Assembly (NCBI GenBank): GCA_946480605.1
Contig: CAMLKW010000038.1
Coordinates: 1 to 25,060, forward strand
Length of the DNA stretch: 25,060 nt
Reading direction: 5' to 3'
DNA from: an uncultured Roseateles sp.
Lineage (GTDB): Bacteria > Pseudomonadota > Gammaproteobacteria > Burkholderiales > Burkholderiaceae
Shown piece after piece: positions 1 through 9,182 of this stretch (the stretch's first letter is position 1; every line of letters starts with the position of its first letter). The notes beneath the pieces were generated by a model. The model did not search any database. It worked only from the letters and a program-made list of their open reading frames with translations, and was not told the DNA's origin. A program made the translations under genes and the position numbers.

Positions 1-547
1 CGAAGCCCTTGTGCACGCGGTAGCTGATGGCGCGGTCGTTGTAGAGCGACGCGAACACCTCGCGCATCTTGTGCAACACCTCGTCGATGCCATGCACGTT
101 CAGGAAGGTCTCCTGCTGGCCGGCGAAGGAGGCGTCGGGCAGGTCTTCCGCGGTGGCGGAGGAGCGCACGGCGAAGGTGGCGTCCGGGTTGTCGGCCGTC
201 AGCTGCGCATAGGCAGCGCGCACACCGGCTTCCAGGTCGGCCGGGAAGGGCTGGTTCTCGATCCAGCCGCGGATCTCCGCGCCGGCCTCGGCCAGCGCGC
301 GGACGTCGTCGGTGTTGAGCGAGCTCAGGCGCGCCGCGATGCGCGCGTCCAGCCCCTCATGCTTGAGGAACTGCCGGAAGGCGTGCGCGGTCGTCGCAAA
401 GCCGCCGGGGACGCGCACGCCGCTGGCGGCGAGCTGCGAGATCATTTCGCCGAGGCTGGCGTTCTTGCCGCCAACGACCTCGACATCGGTCATCCTCAGG
501 TTCTCAAACGGTACGACCAGGGCGGTCGCCTCGAACAGGGTGGACAT
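1..547 (-). CDS. ppsA: Phosphoenolpyruvate synthase, N-terminal part (cut by window edge)
   Basis: Partial gene: only the first 182 codons are inside the window, and the reading frame runs open off position 1. The reverse-strand translation begins [19 protein letters not shown] and continues with [11 protein letters not shown] and, further on, [20 protein letters not shown]. These are hallmarks of the N-terminal nucleotide-binding domain of PEP synthase / pyruvate phosphate dikinase. The enzyme converts pyruvate, ATP and water to PEP, AMP and phosphate in the cytoplasm, for gluconeogenesis. The catalytic phospho-histidine and PEP-binding domains lie outside the window. The ATG at 545-547 is preceded by GGAG (reverse complement of 555-558) at 7-nt spacing. 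The gene is divergent from the HD-GYP gene and ppsR; PpsR is the known regulator of this enzyme family, which supports the identification. Confidence 0.95.
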   Translation of the reverse strand, partial: MSTLFEATALVVPFENLRMTDVEVVGGKNASLGEMISQLAASGVRVPGGFATTAHAFRQFLKHEGLDARIAARLSSLNTDDVRALAEAGAEIRGWIENQPFPADLEAGVRAAYAQLTADNPDATFAVRSSATAEDLPDASFAGQQETFLNVHGIDEVLHKMREVFASLYNDRAISYRVHKGF

Positions 548-710
548 GGAAAAACTCCGGGAGGTTGAAAAACCGGTGTCGTCGCGTCGTCCAGGCCCGG
601 CGCCGAGCTGAAAGGCTCAAGGCAGGCGCGGCTCCATCCATTTCTGGATTCTTCTGGGAGGAAGGAGGCGCGCATCAGGGCGGTTTGCGAGGAAATTGCC
701 GCAGATTCTA

Positions 711-737
711 GGCGGTTCGTACCTGCACGTAACCGCC
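711..737. repeat. Inverted repeat upstream of the HD-GYP gene
   Basis: GGCGGTTCGT (711-720) pairs with ACG-T-AACCGCC (727-737), giving a ten-pair stem with one bulged T and a 6-nt loop. It lies 7 nt before the GTG start at 745, in the 197-bp divergent ppsA/HD-GYP spacer. It could be an operator or an mRNA hairpin over the translation start. No known binding motif was recognised. Confidence 0.5.
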
Positions 738-744
738 ACCGGCT

Positions 745-2055
745 GTGCACAATGACCGCGTGACCGCCGAAACCGCCGCCGACGTCAATCCGCACTACCT
801 GGACCACGTGGTCCGTGTCTCCGAGTCCCGGCCGGTCGAAGCCACCGAGGACATCCTCAGCCAGAACGGCATCAAGCTGCTGGCCAAGGGTGCGCAGATC
901 AACGCCAAGGTGCGCGAGCGTCTGCTGATGCACAAGCTCAGCAAGCCGCTGGAGGACTGCATCCAGGTCACCGCCGGCGTCATGCCCGAGAGCTTCGGCC
1001 CGCTGGGTGAGGAGCTGCTGCTGCAGCACCCGCTGCTCAGGACCTTGTGCGCCCACGATCTCTACCCCGGCGCCCCGGCAACGCTGGCGACGCTGAAGCT
1101 CAGCGTGCCCGTGCAGTCGCTGCTCACCGTCTATGCCGAGCATCAGGGCGATCGCCTGAAGCACACCGCGGGCGTGGCCATGCTGGCGCTGGCGCTGGCG
1201 CGGCGCATGCTGCCCGGCGAGACCGAGCGCCACCGCATGCTGGCCCTGGCCGGCCTGCTGCACGACGTCGGCGAGCTCTACATCGACCCACGCTACCTGC
1301 GCCCAGGCACGCCGCTGGGGCCCGCGGAATGGCGGCATGTGGCGTCGCACCCCTTGGTCGGCGAGCGGGTGCTGCGCGGCATGCCCGGCGCCGGCAAGAA
1401 GGTGGCCGCCGCGGTGCTGCACCACCACGAACGGCTGGACGGCTTTGGCTACCCACGCGGCGTCAGCGGCAAGGCCCTGCCGATCGAGGGACAGATCCTG
1501 GCCGCGGCCGAGTGGCTGATGGCCTTCATCGAGAGCGGCACGACGGCGCTGGCACGCGCCAGCGTGTCGACCAAGCTCATCCCCGGCGAGTTCAGCCGCG
1601 AGCTGACCGAGGCCATCACCACGGCGGCGGCCGGCCTGCCGCACATCGCCCCGCGCATGGAGCCCGACGCCATCGAGGAAGCGCTGCCGCGCGTGGTCGC
1701 CATCGCCGGCGCGCTGCAGCGCTTTCGCCAGGCCCGGCCCTGGATGGAGGAGCGCATCGCTGCCGCCCGCCCGGCGCTGCGCGCGGTGCTGGACGCTGGG
1801 CTGCAGCGGCTGCTGCGCATCCAGACGGCGTTCTCCAGCACGGGGCTGAATGCACACCATCCGGACGAACTGGCAGCCGTGCTGTCCGAGCAGCGCGATG
1901 CCGACCTGCAGGCCGAGCTGGTCAGCGTCATCGGCGAGCTGGAGTGGCGGCTGCGCGAACTGGAGCGCGAATCGCTGCTGCGCGTGGGCCTGCTGCCCGA
2001 GGCCGAACAGGCCGTCATGCGGAACTTCATCGGCCGGCTCAAGGGCCAGGTCTGA
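745..2055 (+). CDS. HD-GYP-type phosphohydrolase domain protein (atypical)
   Basis: 436 residues with the predicted GTG start at 745. The N-terminal ~75 residues form a small domain also seen before HD-GYP domains (I-L-x-x-N-G-x-x-L-L-x-x-G). Residues ~125-265 are an HD domain with H140, H173-D174 (HDVGE), H202, the HHHERLDGFGYPRG block (226-239) and GYP at 235-237. HD-GYP proteins typically hydrolyse cyclic di-GMP, so a signalling phosphodiesterase is likely. Two positions depart from the family: HDVGE replaces HD-x-GK, and AAEWLMAF stands where the usual AD-x-x-DAL metal/helix motif sits, so activity is uncertain. The last ~135 residues are helical and partly coiled-coil-like. There is no signal peptide or clear membrane segment. 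The start is uncertain: no Shine-Dalgarno is visible, and an in-frame GTG occurs at 760. The gene sits 46 bp before ppsR, so co-transcription is possible. Confidence 0.85.
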   Translation: MHNDRVTAETAADVNPHYLDHVVRVSESRPVEATEDILSQNGIKLLAKGAQINAKVRERLLMHKLSKPLEDCIQVTAGVMPESFGPLGEELLLQHPLLRTLCAHDLYPGAPATLATLKLSVPVQSLLTVYAEHQGDRLKHTAGVAMLALALARRMLPGETERHRMLALAGLLHDVGELYIDPRYLRPGTPLGPAEWRHVASHPLVGERVLRGMPGAGKKVAAAVLHHHERLDGFGYPRGVSGKALPIEGQILAAAEWLMAFIESGTTALARASVSTKLIPGEFSRELTEAITTAAAGLPHIAPRMEPDAIEEALPRVVAIAGALQRFRQARPWMEERIAAARPALRAVLDAGLQRLLRIQTAFSSTGLNAHHPDELAAVLSEQRDADLQAELVSVIGELEWRLRELERESLLRVGLLPEAEQAVMRNFIGRLKGQV

Positions 2056-2101
2056 GGCGCTGGCTATCATGGGCTCGCCTTGAACTCCGCGAGCTGTAGC
2101 C

Positions 2102-2923
2102 ATGAACGCCAGAACCGTTTACTTCGTCTCTGACGGCACCGGCATCACGGCGGAGACCTTCGGCAACTCCATCCTGGCGCAGTTCTCCATCAAGGCGCGC
2201 CATGTGCGTCGCCCCTTCGTCGACACCGCCGACAAGGCGCAGGCCGTGGTCGCCGAAATCAACGAGGCCGCCATCCGCGAGGGCCAGCGCCCCATCGTGT
2301 TCGCGACGCTGGTGGACCGCGAGGTGCTGAAGATCGTCCGCGAGCACTGCCAGGGCCGCGTGATGGACATGTTCGGCACCTTCATCGAACCGCTGGAAGA
2401 CGAGTTCGGCATCAAGAGCAACCACCGCGTGGGCCGCTTCTCCGACGTGGCGCAGAGCCAGGAGTACCACGACCGCATCGAGGCCATCAACTTCTCGCTG
2501 GCGCACGACGACGGCCAGTCGGCCAAGAACCTGGACGTGGCCGACGTGATCCTCGTGGGCGTGTCGCGCTCGGGCAAGACGCCCACGTCGCTGTATCTCG
2601 CCATGCAGCACGGCATCAAGGCCGCCAACTACCCGCTGATCCCCGAGGACTTCGAGCGCCGCAAGCTGCCCGCGCCGCTGCTGCCGCACAAGCGCAAGTG
2701 CTTCGGCCTGACCATCGACCCCGAGCGACTCAGCAGCATCCGCAACGAGCGCCGCCCCGGCAGCAAGTACGCCGACACGCTGAACTGCCGCTACGAGGTC
2801 AACGAGGCCGAGGCCATGATGAAGCGCGAGGGCATCTCGTGGCTGTCGTCCACGCACAAGAGCATCGAAGAGATCGCGACGACCATCCTGCGCGACATCC
2901 GGCCGGATCGATTGGTCTACTGA
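2102..2923 (+). CDS. ppsR: PEP synthase regulatory protein (bifunctional kinase/pyrophosphorylase)
   Basis: 273 residues, the normal length for the PpsR/DUF299 family. Family members phosphorylate PEP synthase on a threonine next to its catalytic histidine using ADP, inactivating it, and reactivate it by phosphate-dependent removal of the phosphoryl group. The N-terminus VYFVSDGTGITAETFGNSIL is the conserved family opening. The nucleotide-binding P-loop GVSRSGKT is at residues 153-160, followed by PTSLYLAMQHGIKAANYPL, also diagnostic. The start ATG (2102) matches the family N-terminus, though only a weak ribosome-binding site precedes it. Its target, ppsA, lies divergently about 1.5 kb to the left; the HD-GYP gene sits between them. 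The stop is 4 bp before the next gene. Confidence 0.96.
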   Translation: MNARTVYFVSDGTGITAETFGNSILAQFSIKARHVRRPFVDTADKAQAVVAEINEAAIREGQRPIVFATLVDREVLKIVREHCQGRVMDMFGTFIEPLEDEFGIKSNHRVGRFSDVAQSQEYHDRIEAINFSLAHDDGQSAKNLDVADVILVGVSRSGKTPTSLYLAMQHGIKAANYPLIPEDFERRKLPAPLLPHKRKCFGLTIDPERLSSIRNERRPGSKYADTLNCRYEVNEAEAMMKREGISWLSSTHKSIEEIATTILRDIRPDRLVY

Positions 2924-2927
2924 TCCG

Positions 2928-3812
2928 ATGCCCGCCTCGGCGCTCGCCCTCGTCCTCACCGCCGCCCTCCTTCACGCCCTCTGGAACCTCGCCGCCAAGA
3001 AATGGGGCGGCGGGCCGCATTTCGTGCTGACCTGTGCGGTCGGCGTCGTCATCTTCTGGCTGCCCGCCGTGCTGTGGATAGGGCTGGACGAAGTGCCTGG
3101 CTGGACGCCGCTGAACTGGGGCTTCATCGGGGCCAGCGCGGTCGTGCACCTGCTGTACTTCAACTGCCTGATCGCCGGTTACCGGCACAGCGACCTGACC
3201 GTCGTCTACCCGGTGGCGCGCGGCAGCGGGCCGCTGCTGTCGGCCATCGCCGCCGTCGTGCTGCTGAGCGAACACCTGGGCGTCTACGGTGCGCTGGGCC
3301 TGGCGGGCGTGGTGGGCGGCATCCTGGTCATCACGATGGGGCCGCGCCTCATCGGCCGCGGCGTGTCGCACGACGCCGAGGCCGCAAGGCGGCGCCGACT
3401 CGGCATCTGCTGGGGCGCGGCGACCGGCGCACTGATCGCCGGCTACACGGTGCTGGACGGCTACGCGGTCAAGGTGCTGGCGATGTCGCCGCTGCTGCTG
3501 GACTACTTCGGCAATGTGCTGCGCGTGCTCATGCAGTTGCCCGTCACGCTGCGGCAGACGCACAGCTTCTGGCCGGAAGTGCAGCGCTCGTGGCGGGGCA
3601 TCCTGGCCGTCGCCGTGCTGGGCCCGGCGGCCTATGTGCTGGTGCTGCTGGCCGTGAAGGAGGCGCCGCTGTCGCGCGTGGCGCCGGCGCGCGAAGTGTC
3701 CATGCTGATCGCGGCGCTGCTGGGCGGGCAGCTGCTGGGCGAAGGCGAGCGCGGCTGGCGGCTGGCGGGCGCGGCGCTGATCGGCGCCGGGGTCGTCGCG
3801 CTAGCGCTGTAG
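2928..3812 (+). CDS. DMT-superfamily (EamA) inner-membrane transporter
   Basis: 294 residues with about ten hydrophobic segments and short loops, typical of drug/metabolite transporter EamA proteins, which are two tandem five-helix repeats. The repeats can be seen in the sequence: YPVARGSGPLLSAI at 94-107 in the first half matches SRVAPAREVSMLIAALLG at 249-266 in the second. A basic cytoplasmic linker (AARRRR, 152-157) separates the halves. The substrate cannot be read from sequence; relatives export amino acids, amines or other small metabolites. The ATG at 2928 follows the ppsR stop by 4 nt, so the two are probably translated from one message. The 3' end overlaps the convergent glgA by 12 bp, leaving no room for a separate terminator. 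Confidence 0.88.
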   Translation: MPASALALVLTAALLHALWNLAAKKWGGGPHFVLTCAVGVVIFWLPAVLWIGLDEVPGWTPLNWGFIGASAVVHLLYFNCLIAGYRHSDLTVVYPVARGSGPLLSAIAAVVLLSEHLGVYGALGLAGVVGGILVITMGPRLIGRGVSHDAEAARRRRLGICWGAATGALIAGYTVLDGYAVKVLAMSPLLLDYFGNVLRVLMQLPVTLRQTHSFWPEVQRSWRGILAVAVLGPAAYVLVLLAVKEAPLSRVAPAREVSMLIAALLGGQLLGEGERGWRLAGAALIGAGVVALAL

Positions 3813-5258
3813 CAGGCCGTCGTAGACCTCGACGTAGCGTCGTGCGGCCTCGTCCCAGCCGAAGCGCTGCCGCATCGCCGCGTCGCGCACGCGGGCCCAG
3901 TATTGCGGCCGGCTCCACAGCGCGAACGCGCGCCGCAGCGCGCGACGGTAGGCATCGGCCGTGAAGGCGTTGAAGACGAAGCCCGTCGCCGTGCCGTCGG
4001 CAAGGTCCTCCAGCGTCGTGTCCACCACCGTGTCGGCGAGGCCGCCCACACGGTGCACCAGCGGCAGCGCGCCGTAGCTGAGGCCGTAGAGCTGGGTCAG
4101 CCCACAGGGCTCGAAGCGGCTGGGCACCAGCACCACGTCGCTGCCGGCATAGATGCGGTGGGCCAGGCCCTCGTCCATGCCGGTGCGGTGGGCGACCTGG
4201 CCCGGGTGCCTGGCGGCCGCGGCTGCGAACTCGGCTTCGAGGCGCGCATCGCCGCTGCCGAGCACGACCAGCTGGCCGCCGGCATCGAGCAGGTCGTCCA
4301 GCGCCTGCAGCACCAGTGGCAGGCCCTTCTGCTCGGTCAGCCGGCTGACGATGCCGAACAGCGGCGCCTCGGGCTTCACGTCCAGCCCGCATTCGCGCTG
4401 CAACGCGGCCTTGCAGTCGGCCTTGCCTTCGGGCCGGTCCACGTCGAAGGGCCGGACGAGGCTGCGGTCGCGCACCGGCGACCACAGACCGTAGTCCACG
4501 CCGTTCAGGATGCCGTGCAGCGCGCCGGCGCGGTGGCGCAGCAGGCCGTCCAGGCCACAACCCTGCTCGGGCGTCTGGATCTCGCGTGCATAGCCAGGGC
4601 TGACGGTGGTGATCGCGTCGGCGAAATGCAGGCCGGCCTTCATGAAGCTGACCTGGCCATAGAACTCGACGCCCTCCACCGCGTAATGCACGGGCGGCAG
4701 GCCCAGGTCGCAGAACGTCTCGGCCGGGAACAGCCCCTGGTAGGCCAGGTTGTGCACGGTGAACACCGTGCGCGCCTCGGTGCGACGGCGCGCGCGGCTG
4801 GCGGCGATGTGCGCGCAGGCCAGGCCGGCGTGCCAGTCGTGGGCGTGAACGATGTCGGGCCGCCAGCTCGCATCCACGCCCTCGGCCAGCCGCGCCGCCG
4901 CCAATCCAAGCAGCGCGAAGCGGCGGTGGTTGTCGGCATAGGCCACGCCGGCGGCGTCGGCATAGGGGTTGCCAGGGCGGTCGAACAGGCCCGGCGCATC
5001 CAGCACGTAGATCGGCATCGCGAAGCCCGGCAGCCGGCCGCGCAGCAGCGCCGCCCGGCCCTCGCTCCAGGGCAGCGCAACGGGCGCGACCGCGCACTCC
5101 TGGGTCAGCGATTCGCGGATGGCCGGAAAGCCCGGCACCAGCAGCCGCGGCTCGGCGCCCGCCATGGCCAATGCCGCAGGCAGCGCGCCGGCCACGTCGG
5201 CCAGGCCGCCGGTCTTCAGCAGCGGGAACAGCTCCGCGCTGACTTGCAGCACCCGCAT
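3801..5258 (-). CDS. glgA: Glycogen synthase (ADP-glucose-dependent, GT5)
   Basis: 485 residues, close to the ~477 of E. coli GlgA. It transfers glucose from ADP-glucose to the non-reducing end of alpha-1,4-glucan. Motifs: KTGGLADV at 15-22 (ADP-glucose binding), HAHDWHAG at 138-145, GIVSRLTEQKG beginning the second Rossmann domain, and PSRFEPCGLTQLYGLSYG with the conserved Glu of the catalytic site. I chose the ATG at 5256-5258 over the in-frame GTG at 5276 because GGAG (reverse complement of 5266-5269) lies 7 nt before it, and because GlgA proteins begin MRVLQVSAE. It is downstream of glgC on the same strand across a hairpin-rich 213-bp spacer. glgB, glgP and glgX are not in the window. Confidence 0.96.
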   Translation of the reverse strand: MRVLQVSAELFPLLKTGGLADVAGALPAALAMAGAEPRLLVPGFPAIRESLTQECAVAPVALPWSEGRAALLRGRLPGFAMPIYVLDAPGLFDRPGNPYADAAGVAYADNHRRFALLGLAAARLAEGVDASWRPDIVHAHDWHAGLACAHIAASRARRRTEARTVFTVHNLAYQGLFPAETFCDLGLPPVHYAVEGVEFYGQVSFMKAGLHFADAITTVSPGYAREIQTPEQGCGLDGLLRHRAGALHGILNGVDYGLWSPVRDRSLVRPFDVDRPEGKADCKAALQRECGLDVKPEAPLFGIVSRLTEQKGLPLVLQALDDLLDAGGQLVVLGSGDARLEAEFAAAAARHPGQVAHRTGMDEGLAHRIYAGSDVVLVPSRFEPCGLTQLYGLSYGALPLVHRVGGLADTVVDTTLEDLADGTATGFVFNAFTADAYRRALRRAFALWSRPQYWARVRDAAMRQRFGWDEAARRYVEVYDGLLQR

Positions 5259-5322
5259 CTCAGCACTCCGCAGCACGTCGTGCCTTCATCGGGCCGCTCC
5301 CTAGCCGGCCCGTCGGGCGATG

Positions 5323-5347
5323 TGCTCGCCGGTCGAGCCGGCGAGCA
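5323..5347. repeat. Inverted repeat in glgC-glgA spacer (GC-rich hairpin)
   Basis: TGCTCGCCGG (5323-5332) and CCGGCGAGCA (5338-5347) form a perfect 10-bp stem with the 5-nt loop TCGAG. There is no T-run on the minus strand, so it is not a standard intrinsic terminator for glgC. Confidence 0.7.
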
Positions 5348-5376
5348 TCGCCGTCCCCACGGGGGCCGAGGCCGGA

Positions 5377-5403
5377 CACCAAGAGTCCTGAGGACTCTTG
5401 GTG
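5377..5403. repeat. Perfect 12-bp inverted repeat in glgC-glgA spacer
   Basis: CACCAAGAGTCC (5377-5388), loop TGA, GGACTCTTGGTG (5392-5403). This is the strongest hairpin of the spacer and less GC-rich than its surroundings. No poly-T follows on either strand. Possible roles are an mRNA-stabilising or processing hairpin between glgC and glgA, a dispersed REP-like element, or a dyad operator. Confidence 0.8.
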
Positions 5404-5445
5404 CCTGCCGAGGCGCTGTGGCCTCTGGCCGCAGCGCGGTCCCGG

Positions 5446-5461
5446 CCAACGTACTCGTTGG
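5446..5461. repeat. Inverted repeat just after glgC stop
   Basis: CCAACG (5446-5451), loop TACT, CGTTGG (5456-5461). A perfect 6-bp stem 10 nt downstream of the glgC stop codon. It is the third inverted repeat in the same spacer. Confidence 0.55.
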
Positions 5462-5471
5462 ACGAGGGGCC

Positions 5472-6731
<1,260 letters not shown>

Positions 6732-7081
6732 GGGGTGTCCCGATGTTGTTCTGCCCCAGTCTGCGGGGGCGGTCTGGCTGCCGCCAGCGGGGGTTCCCGC
6801 AAATGCTAGCCCGACCCGGAGGGCTCCAAGCAATTGCCAGCCCTCGAAGCCCCGGCGCCGTGCGGGCGCCGCTTCTCCAGCCGGCAACGCAGGCCGGCCG
6901 CGACCGCGAAGCCGCGGCTCGTCGGCCCCCGCGACAGCGAACGGCTGCTCTGCGCCAGATCAAACTCGCAAATGAGATTGATTCGCATTTGATGTCTAAA
7001 ATGACTGCCGACCCTTACTCCCACCACAGCGCACGCCACCGGCTCTCGCGAGCCGATCGCCACCCCGCCTGCCCCGTCCTC
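6732..7081. other. Divergent intergenic region between glgC and the TonB-dependent receptor gene
   Basis: 350 bp without a supported gene. The glgC-proximal half is GC-rich and contains a hairpin at 6846-6875: CGGCGCC (6853-6859) pairs with GGCGCCG (6865-6871), and outer GAAG/CTTC arms flank a CCC bulge. The receptor-proximal part is locally AT-rich and carries the Fur-like palindrome at 6969-6991 and a -10-like TAAAAT at 6997-7002. In-frame ATG codons at 6992 and 7001 would extend the receptor but lack a ribosome-binding site. Confidence 0.7.
6969..6991 (+). promoter_or_regulatory. Fur-box-like operator upstream of the TonB-dependent receptor
   Basis: A 23-bp imperfect palindrome: CAAATG (6969-6974) and CATTTG (6986-6991) flank AGATTGATTCG, with further symmetric matches inside. 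The 7-1-7 core TGAGATT-G-ATTCGCA has 5 of 7 symmetric positions and resembles Fur sites (TGAGAAT-N-ATTCTCA type). A TAAAAT -10-like hexamer follows at 6997-7002, so bound Fur would block this promoter. Iron-dependent repression of the receptor is inferred. Confidence 0.75.
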
Positions 7082-9178
7082 ATGAACAAGCCATTCCCCC
7101 TGACGGCCATCGCCGTCGCCGCCATCTGCGCCCTGCTGGGCGAAGCCCACGCCCAGACGCAGGCGCCCACGCAGCAGATCGAGTCGGTCGTCGTCACCGG
7201 CAAGCGCGCCAACCGCATCTCCAAGGGCGCCACCGGCCTGGCCCTTGAGCTGAAGGAGACGCCGCAGACCATCAGCACGCTGGACAAGGAAGACATCGCC
7301 AACTTCGGCCTGACCGGCAGCAACGAGGCGCTGGGCCTGGCCACCGGCATCAACGTCGAGCAGTACGAAACCAACCGCGCCACCTTCAACGCGCGCGGCT
7401 TCGAGATCCAGCTGACCCAGCTGGACGGCCTGGGCATGACCAACTCCTGGGGCACGGTGGTGGGCCGCGAGGACACCTTCCTGTTCGAGAAGATCGAGCT
7501 GATCCGCGGCGCCAACGGCCTGCTGACCGGCGTCGGCAACGCCTCCGGCACCATCAACTACGTGCGCAAACGCCCCACCAACCAGGACGGCGGCGAGCTC
7601 AACCTGAGCTTCGGCTCGTGGAACAAGAAGCGCGCCGCGCTGGACTACAACAAGGTGCTGAGCGCCGACGGCGCCTGGGCCGGGCGCCTCATCGTGGCCC
7701 GCGAGGACAAGGACTCCTACCTGCGCGACCTGAAGGACCGGCGCACGACGGCCTACGGCGTGGTGGACGGCCAGATCGGCGACAACGGCGTGCTGACCGT
7801 GGGCCTGACCGCCATCGACAGCCGGCAGGACTCGCCCATGTGGGGCTCGCTGACGCTGCTGCGCGCGGACGGCACGCAGATCGACCTGCCGGTGGGCTCG
7901 TCCACCTCGCAGAAGTGGACCTACTGGAACACCAAGTCCTTCAGCGGCTTCGTCGAGTACGCGCACCGGCTGTCCGACGACTGGGAGGCCAAGGCCACCT
8001 ACAACCGGCGCCACGGCGACGAATCCACCAAGCTGTTCTACGCCTTCGGTGCGCTGCAGCCGGACAACACCGGCCTGGTGGGCTGGCCCTACCGCAGCGA
8101 GACCGACACCGAGCACCAGGTGCTGGACGTCAACCTCAGCGGCCAGTTCAGCGCGTTCGGCCGCAAGCACAGCCTGCTGGTCGGCGTGAACCGCTCCAGC
8201 GAGGACGTGGCGACCGACACCTATGTCGCCAATGGCGACTGCAGCGCGACGCCGGCCATGCCCGCGCTGCCCGCCCTGCCCTATGGCGGCGACGTGATCC
8301 CCGAGCCCGCCTGGGGCCAGCGCACCGCCTGCGTCAGCGGCGAGCAGACGCTGACCCGGCTGTACGTCGCGTCGCGCCTCTCGCTGAGCGACTCGCTGAA
8401 GCTCATCGCCGGCGCGAACGCCATGCGCCACCTCCGCGGCGGCCAGCCGCGCTACGGCAGCGGCGGCAAGTTGCTGGACCCCAAGACCGAGGAGGTCAGT
8501 CCCTACCTGGGCCTGACCTACGGGTTCACGCCCGACCTGCTGGGCTATGTGTCGTACTCCGACATCTTCCTGCCACAGGAGCAGGCCGACGCCGATGGCA
8601 ACCTGCTCGCGCCCGTCAAGGGCATCAACACGGAAGCAGGCCTGAAGGCCGAGTGGCTGAACAAGTCGCTGCTGACCACGCTGGCCGTCTTCACGGCCAA
8701 GCAGCAAGGCCTGGCGACCTATGGCGGCATGACCGCGGGCGGCCAGTACTGGTATCTGCCCATGGACGTGAAGTCCAAGGGCTTCGAGGTCGAGGCGACC
8801 GGCCGGCTGGGCAGGGACGCCAAGCTCACCGTGGGCTACACCCGCCTGATGCTGACCGGCCCGGACGGCAAGGACATCTATGAATGGGTGCCGCGCAACA
8901 CGCTGAACTTCAACCTGTCGGGCCGCCTGCCCGCGCTGCCGGCGCTGAACCTCGGCGTGGCCGGCCGCTGGCAGTCCGACGTCTACAAGGTCGGCAGCGC
9001 CAGGCAGGGCGCCTACTTCAAGGCCGATGCCTTCGCCGCCTACGACCTGAACGACCGCACCACGCTGCGCCTGAACGTCAGCAACCTGTTCGACAAGAAG
9101 GCCATCGGCGGCCTGGCCTATGGCGCCATCTACACGCCGCCGCGCAACACCAGCCTGTCGCTGAGCTACAAGCTCTGA
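7082..9178 (+). CDS. TonB-dependent siderophore receptor
   Basis: 698 residues, outer membrane. Predicted signal peptide 1-24 ending AHA before Q25; TonB-box-like ESVVVTG at 34-40. The plug domain contains LKETPQTISTLDKEDI and LIRGANGLLTGVGNASGTIN followed by YVRKRPT, typical of the siderophore-receptor family (FhuE/FpvA type). The rest is a 22-strand-type barrel with DSRQDSPMWGSL and a C-terminal region ending SLSLSYKL. It should import a ferric siderophore using TonB energy. There is no N-terminal STN signalling domain, so it is a plain importer rather than a FecA-type transducer. Residue 25 onward goes straight to the plug. The start at 7082 was chosen because it gives a clean signal peptide and because upstream ATGs (6992, 7001) fall at or before the likely transcription start. 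No clear Shine-Dalgarno is visible. The last residue is Leu instead of the usual aromatic. The ligand cannot be stated. Confidence 0.93.
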   Translation: MNKPFPLTAIAVAAICALLGEAHAQTQAPTQQIESVVVTGKRANRISKGATGLALELKETPQTISTLDKEDIANFGLTGSNEALGLATGINVEQYETNRATFNARGFEIQLTQLDGLGMTNSWGTVVGREDTFLFEKIELIRGANGLLTGVGNASGTINYVRKRPTNQDGGELNLSFGSWNKKRAALDYNKVLSADGAWAGRLIVAREDKDSYLRDLKDRRTTAYGVVDGQIGDNGVLTVGLTAIDSRQDSPMWGSLTLLRADGTQIDLPVGSSTSQKWTYWNTKSFSGFVEYAHRLSDDWEAKATYNRRHGDESTKLFYAFGALQPDNTGLVGWPYRSETDTEHQVLDVNLSGQFSAFGRKHSLLVGVNRSSEDVATDTYVANGDCSATPAMPALPALPYGGDVIPEPAWGQRTACVSGEQTLTRLYVASRLSLSDSLKLIAGANAMRHLRGGQPRYGSGGKLLDPKTEEVSPYLGLTYGFTPDLLGYVSYSDIFLPQEQADADGNLLAPVKGINTEAGLKAEWLNKSLLTTLAVFTAKQQGLATYGGMTAGGQYWYLPMDVKSKGFEVEATGRLGRDAKLTVGYTRLMLTGPDGKDIYEWVPRNTLNFNLSGRLPALPALNLGVAGRWQSDVYKVGSARQGAYFKADAFAAYDLNDRTTLRLNVSNLFDKKAIGGLAYGAIYTPPRNTSLSLSYKL

Positions 9179-9182
9179 AGCC

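Noticed and set aside
496..2103. Minus-strand open frame (535 codons) opposite the HD-GYP gene
   Set aside because: Conflicts with the conserved HD-GYP motifs on the plus strand and overlaps the ppsA start; no family similarity seen.
5259..5471. Possible small gene or small RNA in the glgC-glgA spacer
   Set aside because: No start with ribosome-binding site, no convincing promoter, and no T-tract after the hairpins; recorded as inverted repeats only.
6732..6887. 52-codon N-terminal extension of glgC
   Set aside because: The extension has no similarity to GlgC proteins; MAIALSPHQ at 6731 gives the normal family length.
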